64,000 bases of DNA from Eubacterium xylanophilum ATCC 35991 (GCF_000518685.1 NZ_JAEB01000009.1:1-64000), one strand, 5' to 3'; positions 1 through 7,567 are shown, counted from the stretch's first letter. Notes: generated by a model from the sequence alone, not told the origin. Made by a program: numbers and translations.

Positions 1-528
1 TCGCTGATGAAGGGTGATAAGGTTGTCGAGATTAACAAAGAACTCTCCTATTTTCTTCTGCTCACTATAATCTGGACAATCCACCATGAGTGAAGTAACT
101 ATAGTTCCCGAAAGATTTCCCTGACCTCCTTGAAGGAAAGTACCAATGATATTTTCCTTACTTTTTTTAAGCCATTGCATAATAAATGGGGCATCAAAAT
201 TCTTGTGAGGTCTAATATCCAAAATCGCCTGATTTATAGCTCCATCAAGCCTTGCAAGCCCAACTTCACCACTTGTAGCTCCGTACAACGCATATAGAAT
301 ATCCCCTTTTCTGACCATCTTTGCAGAAGAGTTTTTCAACCCTTCGTCAGTTAAATACAACTCCGTTGTATCACTATTAACTTCTGCTGATCTGATAAAT
401 GGAATACTACCTCCATAGTACTCTGCTTTTCCTGCTGTAGGTGTTCCACCAGAGTAGGAATCTGCTATATCTCCCAACTTACGCTGTTCCCAAGAATTAT
501 TTCGTCTCAAGTAACGAATACATTGATT
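1..528 (-). pseudogene. type I restriction specificity subunit (HsdS) fragment or silent cassette
   Basis: Read on the minus strand, an open frame runs from 528 off the left window edge. It contains WEQRKLGD near its beginning, then a target-recognition-like stretch (SGGTPTAGKAEYYGG, LYALYGATSGEVG), and ends at the edge with QKKIGEFFVNLDNLI and TLHQR. These are hallmark HsdS segments, the last being the conserved helix that joins the two recognition domains. There is no start codon between the upstream stop (529-531) and the WEQRKLGD motif, and a terminator hairpin sits just upstream. It is therefore either a truncated gene or a silent recombination cassette of the invertible hsdS type. The WEQRKLGD region is the usual exchange point in such systems. 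No intact hsdM or hsdR is visible in the window. Confidence 0.75.
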
Positions 529-537
529 TTAAGTACA

Positions 538-583
538 AGAAAAAAGCTGACATCTCTCGTCAGTAAAATGTCAGCTTTTTTCT
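538..583. terminator. bidirectional intrinsic terminator
   Basis: A perfect 16-base inverted repeat (538-553 with 568-583) is flanked by A-tracts on one side and T-tracts on the other. It could end transcription from either side and would insulate the startless hsdS fragment on its left. Confidence 0.8.
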
Positions 584-932
584 TGATTTTTTTGAAAAAT
601 ATAGAGAAAACTGAAAAAATAATACTAGATATTGTATGTGAAATAAATCACGCACACAGAATACTGTATCAAATATAGAACTTGAATAAATTAATGTTGA
701 AAAGCTCTTAAAATTGGGGCTTTTCTTTTTATGGCATTGCAAAACTTGTTCTAAAGATGGAGAGAAGCCCTAAAAACCAAATATGGTTTTATTGATTCTT
801 ACTATTTCAGACAACAAAACGCTAGGTGTTGTTGTCTGATAAAGAAATATATCTAGATATAGCGAATAGTAAGAATTCAGCGAAAAAAACCTTAAATAAT
901 CGACTGTCAAATCAGTGGATTTTGGAATTAAC
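584..932. other. gene-free stretch with a nested inverted repeat
   Basis: No supportable gene. The clearest content is a three-part fold at 795-876. A 12-base perfect inverted repeat (795-806 with 865-876) encloses an 11-base perfect repeat (807-817 with 829-839) and a 14-base perfect palindrome (848-861). The rest is AT-rich and unremarkable. Confidence 0.6.
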
Positions 933-983
933 AGCACAATTAAAACCAAAACTATTGACTTTTGGTTTTAATTGTGCTATATT
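933..983 (+). promoter_or_regulatory. promoter embedded in a 19-bp inverted-repeat operator
   Basis: A perfect inverted repeat with 19-base arms (933-951 and 960-978) and an 8-base loop overlaps a good promoter: TTGACT at 955-960, a 17-base spacer, and TATATT at 978-983. The likely transcript start lies about a dozen bases before the fic start codon. This layout suits autorepression by the downstream Fic protein, which has a C-terminal winged-helix region. Confidence 0.7.
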
Positions 984-1001
984 TGTTATGGAGGTGAACA
1001 T

Positions 1002-2093
1002 ATGAGTAAGGTGCAGGCTTATAACGCAAGTTTTTTACCTTTAAGTAATGGAAGTATTCACTATTCGTATTTTTTGGATGAATTGATAGATGCAACTGCC
1101 AAACTTGAGGTGTATAAAGAGAAGATTGCTGATAGCAAGTTGGAAAGCAACTGGTTCATGCCGACATTACAGCAAAAAGAAGCGCTAGCTTCGTCTTTGC
1201 TAGAAGGAACCCAGGCAACACTTGATGGAGTACTTACAAATCAGGCAGAACCGAATGATTCTGATCAGAATATTAACGAAGTTCTCAATTATTTTAATGC
1301 TTCGAAAAAAGGCATTAATATTTTGGGGAGAGAAGATTTTTCGAATGAATTCTTTTGTGAGCTACATTCTATTTTGATGAATGGGAATGTGAGAAAACCT
1401 GAAGTTATTGGAAAATACAGAACAGAACAAAACTATATAGGGAGAAATGACGGAACACATGCGATTACATTTACTCCTCCAGCCCCCGAGAAAGTACCAG
1501 AGCTAATGGATAATTTAATCTCTTATATCAATGAGCCCTCTGATGTGCTAAAGCCTTTAGTAAGAATAGCTGTCATACATGCTCAATTTGAGACTGTACA
1601 TCCATTTATGGATGGAAACGGGCGTGTTGGAAGAATGCTTATTCCGTTGTATTTGTATTATACAAAACAAATAGAACTTCCTTGTTTTTTTATTAGTGAG
1701 GCACTCGAACATGATAAATTGAGATATTATAACCTCTTAAACAATATAAGGCAGAAAGACGATTGGAACGAGTGGATTAAATTCTTTCTTGCTACAGTTA
1801 CAAAACAATGTGATAAGTATATCAGTATTGTTACGGCAATAAACAAGCTGCATGATTTACATATGAGTATTGCATGTAATTTTACAAAATCGTCTAATGT
1901 GGTGCCGGTTATTAACATGTTATATCAATATCCAATCACAACATCCAAGCAGATTGTTGAAAAAACAAAGCTTCCGATGACGAGTGTTAACAGACTTTTG
2001 AAGATGATGGTTAACGAAAATATTCTTATAACTGACGGTAAACAGAGAAATAAGAAATATATATATTATGGATTATTAGATATTATTCGTTAA
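1002..2093 (+). CDS. Fic family protein with N-terminal inhibitory helix and C-terminal winged helix
   Basis: This encodes a 363-residue Fic-domain protein, predicted to transfer AMP (or a related nucleotide moiety) to protein hydroxyls. The catalytic loop HPFMDGNGRVGR matches HPFx(D/E)GNGRxxR. The N-terminal SSLLEGT matches the inhibitory (S/T)xxxE(G/N) motif, so it is a self-inhibited class with the inhibitory helix in the same chain. The last ~70 residues (from about VVPVINMLYQYP) look like a winged helix-turn-helix. The start at 1002 is preferred because GAGGTG lies at 991-996; an upstream TTG in the same frame at 972 falls inside the promoter. It is transcribed alone from a palindromic promoter. 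Proteins of this architecture are common cargo of type I restriction loci, fitting the hsdS fragment on its left. The target is unknown. Confidence 0.9.
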   Translation: MSKVQAYNASFLPLSNGSIHYSYFLDELIDATAKLEVYKEKIADSKLESNWFMPTLQQKEALASSLLEGTQATLDGVLTNQAEPNDSDQNINEVLNYFNASKKGINILGREDFSNEFFCELHSILMNGNVRKPEVIGKYRTEQNYIGRNDGTHAITFTPPAPEKVPELMDNLISYINEPSDVLKPLVRIAVIHAQFETVHPFMDGNGRVGRMLIPLYLYYTKQIELPCFFISEALEHDKLRYYNLLNNIRQKDDWNEWIKFFLATVTKQCDKYISIVTAINKLHDLHMSIACNFTKSSNVVPVINMLYQYPITTSKQIVEKTKLPMTSVNRLLKMMVNENILITDGKQRNKKYIYYGLLDIIR

Positions 2094-2162
2094 GAATAAT
2101 TTGCTGATAAAAATTACTTGAAAGGGAGGTGGTCAAGTTGAAAGATTTATTTCCCTAAAAGG

Positions 2163-2211
2163 AAAAGCACTCTATTATTGTGCTATTGGCGTAGCGTAAA
2201 AGAGTGCTTTC
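2163..2211 (+). terminator. hairpin after fic
   Basis: AAAAGCACTCT (2163-2173) pairs with AGAGTGCTTT (2201-2210). The hairpin lies between fic and the first DUF4417 gene and is probably the fic terminator. A similar GCACT-stem hairpin precedes the second DUF4417 gene (4311-4346). Confidence 0.55.
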
Positions 2212-2256
2212 AGGATATGATACATATCCTTTCTCGTAGAATAATTGTATCATATT
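2212..2256 (+). promoter_or_regulatory. alternative hairpins in the first DUF4417 leader
   Basis: AGGATAT (2213-2219) can pair with ATATCCT (2223-2229), while ATATGATACA (2215-2224) can instead pair with TGTATCATAT (2246-2255). The two folds exclude each other, so the leader could be an attenuator. It may equally be a binding site for a regulator. No known riboswitch is recognised. Confidence 0.35.
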
Positions 2257-2333
2257 TCCTTTTAGGTGTCTACAAAAAATGTAACTTTCAGACATTGGCA
2301 GAAAGTAAAATATGCTTTCGGAAAGGCTATAAT

Positions 2334-3077
2334 ATGATGAAATTTAATATTTTGAGATGGTGCGATGATAAGATATCGTACCTTAAAGAACAGGGAATAA
2401 CTTTTAAGAAGGGAATCCCGCAACTTCCAACTGAATATACCTATACAGGTACACCGAGTGCTGTTTCAACATTTGCTTACCGAAACGACATTCCTGAGGC
2501 GGCAAAAGCGAATGCTCTTCTCACATATTTTATGTTTGAGGATAAACTTTGGCCAAGATTGGTGAAGATTGATGATGATATCGAAATACTTAAGGACTAT
2601 GGAGGTGTCAGCGGATTTGATCTCAGCCCGAGCATAGGGATGTTAAGACCAAGACAGAGACTTAGCATTCTAGTGAATGCGATTCATGCGTGTTATTTGG
2701 GTAGCAAGGGGATAAGAATACTTCCCAATTATAGAGCGGGAGACTTCGGAACCATATGTGCGGCAGATTTTTTTCCGGATGAATGTTCGTTTATTGTCGG
2801 CAACCTTGGATGTACAAATAATGGATTTAAGGCTTATGGCGAATATCAGCTTGATATAGTGCTTCAGAAGAAGAAACCGCCAATTTTATTTGTATATGGT
2901 TCAATCTTTAAGAAGGAAGCTACACGCTTAATCAGGCAGCATGGATTTGAGATTATTTCATTTCCGGATCGTCGAAACAGAGTAAGAAATAATAGCCGTA
3001 GCTATCATTATTATTTGTCCAAAGATGAAATCTTTAAAGAATTCTATGCAGACGCAGCGAAAAGGAGGACAACATAA
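2334..3077 (+). CDS. DUF4417 domain protein (module 1)
   Basis: This 247-residue protein is recognised as DUF4417 by its run of conserved blocks: GVSGFDLSPSIGMLR, then GIRILPNYRAGDFGT, IVGNLGCTN and PPILFVYGS. These line up with the same blocks of the second copy at 4455-5120. The molecular function of the family is not known to me. The start is set at the Met codon pair at 2334/2337; the open frame reaches 2178 but covers hairpins with no ribosome binding site. Its stop overlaps the next gene's start in the string TAATG, so the two are translationally coupled. The same coupling occurs in the second module, implying a functional pairing of DUF4417 with a small toxin-like protein. Confidence 0.7.
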   Translation: MMKFNILRWCDDKISYLKEQGITFKKGIPQLPTEYTYTGTPSAVSTFAYRNDIPEAAKANALLTYFMFEDKLWPRLVKIDDDIEILKDYGGVSGFDLSPSIGMLRPRQRLSILVNAIHACYLGSKGIRILPNYRAGDFGTICAADFFPDECSFIVGNLGCTNNGFKAYGEYQLDIVLQKKKPPILFVYGSIFKKEATRLIRQHGFEIISFPDRRNRVRNNSRSYHYYLSKDEIFKEFYADAAKRRTT

Positions 3078-3511
3078 TGGGAGCAAAAGCTATTTATACT
3101 GATGAAAGGCGTAAAACTATTCATCAACTCATAATAACAAAAGATATAGAAAAAATAAGAGGTGTGTTACATGACAGGGATGAATATCGTAAGTTCTCAA
3201 GTGGCTGGAAAGCTGTAAATTTAGATGAGTATGTATCTAAATTTGGAATTAGTAATGTCTCAAACAGCTTTAATAACAACATGCGTAAAATTACATTCTT
3301 TAAGGATGGAAGGCAGTACGCAATTGTAACAGCGATTGGCGGTAAGTATTTTCGTGTCGGTGAAGTGCGCTCAGATGGCAGGATTAAGAGATATCTTACA
3401 CTTGATTTAAAGGATCCGAGCATACCGGGTATATTTCAAGGAGTTGCAAGAAGAGCTGAGTACTTCAGATTGACACACTTCAGAATGACTTATAAGAAAG
3501 GAACGGTGTGA
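3077..3511 (+). CDS. putative toxin-like partner of DUF4417 (module 1)
   Basis: This 144-residue protein is of unrecognised family. It begins MGA, as does the equivalent gene of the second module, and its ATG overlaps the DUF4417 stop by one base. It is basic and soluble-looking, with SSGWKAVNLDEYVSKFG in the middle and a C-terminal part ending EYFRLTHFRMTYKKGTV. No signal peptide or membrane segment is visible. Position (directly after DUF4417, directly before two small acidic genes) suggests a stand-alone toxin or effector domain followed by immunity genes. That role is inferred from context only; no catalytic motif was identified. Confidence 0.45.
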   Translation: MGAKAIYTDERRKTIHQLIITKDIEKIRGVLHDRDEYRKFSSGWKAVNLDEYVSKFGISNVSNSFNNNMRKITFFKDGRQYAIVTAIGGKYFRVGEVRSDGRIKRYLTLDLKDPSIPGIFQGVARRAEYFRLTHFRMTYKKGTV

Positions 3512-3512
3512 T

Positions 3513-3950
3513 ATGACAGATTTTTTTCAGGGTAAAGAAGAACGTATTGTAGATGGTACTCGGTATGTAAAATACCTCGATTTAACAAGCTGGTATTGTG
3601 TGGTTGTTCCTAAAAATCAGAATGCATACAATGAAATGTGTGATTATAAAGTTTGGGATGATGAAAAAGGGGATGTTCGAGATTGTTATTGGTTTATGAA
3701 ATTTCACGAAGACACCTACTTGCTCATGGAAAAATACCTTTTTAATTTTATTGATGCAGAATGTAATCTGTTAATTAACATGTATGAAGAGGAGTGGATA
3801 GAAGGAGAAAACTTGCAAAAAACACTTGAGATAACTGACCGTATGATTAACAATTCGGATAATGAGGAATTTCTTGAACTGGCGAAGGAGTTCCGAAACC
3901 TTGTTCTGAGGGCAATCGAAGTCAATACATGTGTGGGGTGCTTTTTCTAA
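3513..3950 (+). CDS. small acidic protein, candidate immunity protein
   Basis: This 145-residue protein starts one base after the preceding stop, preceded by GGAACGGTGTG. It is rich in acidic and aromatic residues (for example MYEEEWIEGENLQ) and has no signal peptide. No family is recognised. Its close coupling behind the basic toxin-like gene and its acidity are what one expects of an immunity protein that binds a co-encoded toxin. This is inference. Confidence 0.4.
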   Translation: MTDFFQGKEERIVDGTRYVKYLDLTSWYCVVVPKNQNAYNEMCDYKVWDDEKGDVRDCYWFMKFHEDTYLLMEKYLFNFIDAECNLLINMYEEEWIEGENLQKTLEITDRMINNSDNEEFLELAKEFRNLVLRAIEVNTCVGCFF

Positions 3951-4298
3951 ATGAGTGAAGAAAAGATTTTCTTTCAGGATTTTCTGTTCAAAGATATGCC
4001 AGTTGATGAGCAGGATAATCCGACCGTGGAGATGCAGTATCTTCCAGAGGGTGCAGATATTAGCAATTATATGATTGTATCGCTTGATACCATGCTTAAA
4101 ATGAACAAATCTACGGAATGGGAATTGCTTTTTAGGAAAACCGAGAATATGGAAGTATGTATCAAAGATGATGTTGTGCTAATCAATTCGGAAATGGAGT
4201 CGTATAAACGTTTTTATCTCAAAGCATATTATTATAACGTAAAAAAACATAGCAGGAGTGTTTATGTGATTTTATCAAGAAGGATGGTGATGTTATGA
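3951..4298 (+). CDS. small hypothetical protein, second candidate immunity protein
   Basis: This 115-residue protein begins immediately after the stop of the previous gene. It contains YMIVSLDTMLKMNKSTEWELLF, split here as YMIVSLDTML then KMNKSTEWELLF, followed by a short basic tail. A 30-base stretch of it (4069-4098) recurs exactly at 8759-8788, in the same frame, inside the wreckage before the third toxin remnant. The family is thus present at least twice in the island. Function unknown; immunity role inferred from position. Confidence 0.4.
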   Translation: MSEEKIFFQDFLFKDMPVDEQDNPTVEMQYLPEGADISNYMIVSLDTMLKMNKSTEWELLFRKTENMEVCIKDDVVLINSEMESYKRFYLKAYYYNVKKHSRSVYVILSRRMVML

Positions 4299-4310
4299 AT
4301 AAATAAAAAA

Positions 4311-4346
4311 GCACTAAAACAATTGTTGGAGCAATTATTTTAGTGC
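4311..4346 (+). terminator. hairpin between the two DUF4417 modules
   Basis: GCACTAAAACAATTG (4311-4325) pairs with 4332-4346 with a single mismatch around a 6-base loop. It probably ends the first module's transcript. Further weak palindromes follow up to 4430, before the strong AAGGAGG of the next gene. Confidence 0.5.
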
Positions 4347-4454
4347 AAATCGAGTACTTCAACTCGAATCTGAACAATTCATATGAAGTGCCCGAGGAAT
4401 TACCTCTGATGCTTTTACTCGGCTTCAGTTGTAACCTCGAAAGGAGGCATTTAT

Positions 4455-5120
4455 ATGAGTAATAAATTAAATAAACTTAGAAAGGGATGCAAGGATGTAT
4501 TTAATGCATTCTTGGTAGAGTTGTCCCGCTACGCAGGTATATTTGAATTTCCAGTTATCAAGCCTACGTATGATATACCTAATAAGTTAGTAGCTTTTTC
4601 TAAATGTATATCATCAAATAATTATGATGCATGGGTGCATTTTTATGAAGATGATTACCTGTTTGAAAGATTATGGCGTAGCCCCAAAAAGTATCTTGAA
4701 GTATTAAAAAGATACAATGGTGTAATTTTGCCTGACTTCAGTCTATATCGAGACATGCCATTTGTCATGCAGTTATGGAATATTTATCGAAGTAGAGCGA
4801 TAGGATGTTGGCTACAGACAAATGGAATTAAAGTTATTCCGAATCTTAGGTATGGAGATGCAAGAACATATAAATATTGTTGTGATGGCATAGCCAAAGG
4901 ATGTGTGATAGCTGTTGGAACACATGGCACAATAAAAAACAAGAAAGATAGGGAATATTTTACAGCAGGATTAGATGTAGTTGTAAAAAGATTGAAACCT
5001 ATAGCTATAATTGTTTATGGAAGTGCGCCTGACTATATATTTAGTACATATAAAGAACAAGGCATTAAAGTGTATCAATTCGATAGCTCATTTGCCACTT
5101 CTCACAAGGAGGTGGTGTAA
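4455..5120 (+). CDS. DUF4417 domain protein (module 2)
   Basis: This 221-residue protein is a clear DUF4417 member: LPDFSLYRDMPFVMQLWN, then SRAIGCWLQTNGIKVIPNLR with YGDARTY, IAVGTHGTIK, and IAIIVYGSAP. It shares the block order of the gene at 2334 but is strongly diverged from it. Strong RBS AAAGGAGG lies at 4440-4447. The stop overlaps the next ATG in TAATG, exactly as in module 1. No function is known to me for the family; the repeated pairing with a toxin-like gene is the best clue in the window. Confidence 0.85.
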   Translation: MSNKLNKLRKGCKDVFNAFLVELSRYAGIFEFPVIKPTYDIPNKLVAFSKCISSNNYDAWVHFYEDDYLFERLWRSPKKYLEVLKRYNGVILPDFSLYRDMPFVMQLWNIYRSRAIGCWLQTNGIKVIPNLRYGDARTYKYCCDGIAKGCVIAVGTHGTIKNKKDREYFTAGLDVVVKRLKPIAIIVYGSAPDYIFSTYKEQGIKVYQFDSSFATSHKEVV

Positions 5121-5596
5121 TGGGAGCAGGAATGCATGGGGGCTTTGGCAGCACTAAGGGTGCTACGCATGTGGTAGCTGCTGATTCCACATTGGTTGGA
5201 AATGGCAGAGGATTTGAGTTGAAAAAAGCTTCTGAAATTGTAAAAAAAGAACCTGGATTTACAGATGTGGCCGTTCATGGATCACCTAATTCTATTTCAT
5301 TTATGATAAGGGATGGTGACAGAGAGAGAGAAATAACCCTTAATCATAGAAATCTTGCAAAGTTTCTAAAGAGTGACAAAGGGTATTCGGGCGGTAAAAT
5401 AAGGCTGTTATCATGTAAGACAGGTAGTGAAAGTGGAAGTTTTGCTCAAAATTTAGCAAATAAAATGGGGGTTGTTGTAAGAGCACCATCAGATACTTTG
5501 TTTATATATCCCAATGGTCGTATGGTAATTGGACCAGATGCGAGACATAATACTGGAAAATGGATTGATTATTATCCACAAGGAAAGAAGAGGTGA
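5120..5596 (+). CDS. polymorphic-toxin-like C-terminal domain protein (module 2)
   Basis: This 158-residue protein starts MGAGMHGGFGSTKGA. Its second half (IRLLSCKTGSESGSFAQNLA, then NKMGVVVRAPSDTLFIYPNG) resembles the C-terminal domains found on bacterial polymorphic toxins, where it follows long delivery proteins. Here the domain stands alone, directly coupled to DUF4417 upstream. The next gene, starting five bases after its stop, looks like its immunity protein. The catalytic mechanism cannot be told from the sequence. Confidence 0.6.
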   Translation: MGAGMHGGFGSTKGATHVVAADSTLVGNGRGFELKKASEIVKKEPGFTDVAVHGSPNSISFMIRDGDREREITLNHRNLAKFLKSDKGYSGGKIRLLSCKTGSESGSFAQNLANKMGVVVRAPSDTLFIYPNGRMVIGPDARHNTGKWIDYYPQGKKR

Positions 5597-5601
5597 TTTG
5601 A

Positions 5602-5982
5602 ATGAACTTGATAAGTGTTGGTTTTTACAAAGAAATGCCACATAATGGTGGTGCACAGATATCTATAAAGGATTATATAGGTAAACAGGTTGAGTATATC
5701 GATGAAATCTGTAATTATCTTTCTATGAATGAGGCATTTATAGTTAGTCCTGGAGTTGTACAAGATGTGATAAATCCTGAAAAGGGTAATTCTGGCACAC
5801 CAAGCTTGTACACAGATGGAAAATGGGTTTGGTCAGGTGATTTAGCTTATTATGTGAAAAACTATAAACTGAAGCTTCCAGATGAGTTTATAGATACTAT
5901 GAAAGACAATTCATGGATAAATGATTTTGATATAAGTAGCATTGATTTTGATACGCTCAAGCTTGATGGTGAAGAATTCTAA
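5602..5982 (+). CDS. candidate immunity protein (module 2)
   Basis: This 126-residue acidic protein is preceded by AGAGGTGATTTGA. Its pattern LYTDGKWVWSGDLAYYVKNY followed by KLKLPDEFIDTMKDNSW matches small proteins I know from the positions behind polymorphic toxin domains. Its location immediately after the toxin-like gene supports an immunity role. No signal peptide is seen, so it would act in the cytoplasm. Confidence 0.55.
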   Translation: MNLISVGFYKEMPHNGGAQISIKDYIGKQVEYIDEICNYLSMNEAFIVSPGVVQDVINPEKGNSGTPSLYTDGKWVWSGDLAYYVKNYKLKLPDEFIDTMKDNSWINDFDISSIDFDTLKLDGEEF

Positions 5983-6190
5983 GCAATGTAACCACTTTGT
6001 AACTAAAATTCACAAAACTCATAATATTACATGGAATAGATGTAATTATCACACAATATACTGTATATTTTGGAATCAATAGATACAAAATGCGGTATAT
6101 CTAATCGAACTTGAGTAATTTACAAGGTTCGAATAATGTCATATTTATGTGTAATGCAAAAGGTTAGCAGGTGAGGTTTCAGTAAAGACT
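5983..6190. other. AT-rich gene-free stretch
   Basis: No gene seen. The segment near 6050-6078 (containing CAATATACTGTATAT) resembles one near 9550-9578 (GATATATTGTATAT), in both cases downstream of an immunity-like gene. It may be a small relic repeat. Confidence 0.3.
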
Positions 6191-6238
6191 AAAAAAGGTC
6201 TTGTTAAGCTAATGAACAGCTTAGCAAGGCCTTTTTTC
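6191..6238. terminator. intrinsic terminator
   Basis: A long stem (6191-6210 with 6218-6237, allowing G-U pairs) has a 7-base loop and a run of T residues on the right. It separates the DUF4417 module 2 from the AlbA_2 remnant. Confidence 0.75.
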
Positions 6239-6243
6239 TTTTT

Positions 6244-6283
6244 TAACTCGACAAAAATGCTATACGGAGTTACAATCGAGTTA
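6244..6283 (+). promoter_or_regulatory. promoter flanked by inverted repeat
   Basis: TAACTCGA (6244-6251) and TCGAGTTA (6276-6283) overlap the two promoter boxes TCGACA (6248-6253) and TACAAT (6271-6276), which are 17 bases apart. This suggests repression by a dimeric regulator, possibly the AlbA_2 protein that once followed. Confidence 0.55.
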
Positions 6284-6311
6284 AACCCATATTAAGAAAG
6301 AGGAGTTAAAG

Positions 6312-6530
6312 ATGCGAACAATTCCGTATAAAGAGGATTTGATCACTGAATTTAAAAGTGATTTAAAGAGATGTCCGGATAATGACTTAATAGATGAAAT
6401 TGTTGGTATGGCAAATACCAAAGGTGGAAGTTTATATCTAGGCGTAGAAGACGAGGGGAAGATTCATCAGCCGATAGGTCATCTGCCGTTGATATTGATG
6501 TTCAGTTTAGCGATGACCATGGAGACTTAG
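6312..6530 (+). pseudogene. truncated AlbA_2 (Schlafen-type) DNA-binding domain protein
   Basis: The first ~55 residues carry the AlbA_2 signature: EFKSDLKRCPDNDLIDEIVG, then MANTKGGSLYLGVEDEG. Full-length members run to 400-500 residues with ATPase-like and winged-helix parts. This one stops after 72 codons. Past residue ~56 the frame loses family character, while the other frame reads DIDVQFSDDHGDLVTQKIHF and VKR to a stop just before the next gene. It looks like a deletion junction joining the AlbA_2 start to the tail of another gene. Confidence 0.7.
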
Positions 6531-6569
6531 TAACTCAAAAAATACATTTTGTAAAGAGGTGACGTAGTA

Positions 6570-7124
6570 ATGAAAAAGATAGATTTAAGACTAAACAAAA
6601 ATGAAGTTGAATTCTTAAAGAATTCGATTGGCGATAGGTTGTTAAGCATTTCTCATGATCCGTTTATGTTTACTAACACATCATTGCAAGCTGTTAAGAT
6701 TTCTATGGGAGAAAAAGAATTTTTCTTGTATAGTTTTTCTGAACCTCAAGATTATTATGGATCGGAAGAAGATGTGGCAGTATGGTCAATTGAAGAAAAA
6801 GAGTATCCGTTAATTAAAGATAAATGCTTTGTTGACGTTCCAGTTAACGAAGAAATAACAGGTATAGTTCTAGTGAATGAAAACCAAAGATTGCGTAATA
6901 ATGCAGAGCAATTATATGATGTATGGGTTACAAGAGGAATAATCATTGAACTTGGTGATCATCAAATAGCATTTGAAAAAGCTGTATGGTTTTCTGAGGA
7001 TATAGTAATACATAAGGGATATGAGTTACAGAATAATTTCTCCTCGGTAGAAGCTTTTATTAATTCTTCGTGGAAGGAGGGAGTGAAAGCTGAGTGCAGC
7101 AGAGAAATGGTCAGGCTAACTTAA
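6570..7124 (+). CDS. hypothetical protein, possible immunity protein
   Basis: This 184-residue acidic protein has an AAAGAGGTGACG ribosome binding site. It contains YDVWVTRGIIIELGDHQIAF and a following WFSEDIVIHKGYEL segment, a pattern I associate with small proteins encoded behind toxin domains. The short reading-frame tail just upstream (ending at about 6561) may be what is left of the corresponding toxin. No enzymatic motif, signal peptide or membrane segment is seen. Confidence 0.4.
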   Translation: MKKIDLRLNKNEVEFLKNSIGDRLLSISHDPFMFTNTSLQAVKISMGEKEFFLYSFSEPQDYYGSEEDVAVWSIEEKEYPLIKDKCFVDVPVNEEITGIVLVNENQRLRNNAEQLYDVWVTRGIIIELGDHQIAFEKAVWFSEDIVIHKGYELQNNFSSVEAFINSSWKEGVKAECSREMVRLT

Positions 7125-7425
7125 TTGTCTTAGGATGAAGAATTTTGGGTAGATATAGAACTATCCCCTGTGATACCTGTATGATACAAAAAAATCTGAT
7201 ACTCAGAATTTTTGAAATAAATTGGATACAAAAGAGCATATTTTTATAGTAAAAATAGCTTAGAATATCCATTAACAAGATGAAATTGTAGAGTTTGAAT
7301 AATACATTTGTGTTATCTCGTTCATCTGGTACATATAGTGATAAATGATTGCAGGTAATCCGCGTGATTACTTGCAGTTTTTTATATTCAGAAAAAAATG
7401 TACACAGATAGTTTATGTAGATTTT
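7125..7425. other. gene-free stretch with hairpins and a repeat
   Basis: It contains an AT-rich hairpin (about 7189-7214). It also holds a terminator-like hairpin at 7350-7384 (GCAGGTAATC / GATTACTTGC followed by T6) preceded by GGTACATATAGTG at 7328-7340. The same pair, sequence plus hairpin, occurs at 10650-10723, so this is a dispersed repeat. Confidence 0.6.
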
Positions 7426-7522
7426 AATTGCATCACCGAGGAACCAATTACATCATTTTCGGACGAATGATGCAATTGACATTGACAATGAGTATAATGA
7501 ATGATAACATTTAATTGCATCA
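7426..7522 (+). promoter_or_regulatory. multi-site operator and promoter of the second fic gene
   Basis: AATTGCATCA occurs at 7426-7435 and 7513-7522, a one-base variant at 7446-7455, and its reverse complement TGATGCAATT at 7468-7477. They surround a promoter (TTGACA 7482-7487, 17-base spacer, TAACAT 7505-7510; a TATAAT at 7493-7498 is an alternative box). Four half-sites around one promoter indicate a specific repressor, plausibly the Fic protein itself through its winged helix. Confidence 0.55.
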
Positions 7523-7567
7523 TATTCATAATTTTGAGTAAATTGTTGTATAAGTGAGGATATAAAA

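Noticed and set aside
560-742. 60-codon minus-strand open frame
   Set aside because: It reads through the right arm of the terminator and low-complexity T-rich DNA, and has no ribosome binding site.
2139-2159. Six-codon ORF (MKDLFP) behind a strong GGGAGGTGG site
   Set aside because: It could be a leader peptide for the following hairpin, but six codons without conservation data cannot be supported as a gene.
2178-2333. N-terminal extension of the first DUF4417 gene
   Set aside because: It covers the fic terminator and alternative hairpins and lacks a ribosome binding site; family similarity starts after 2334.
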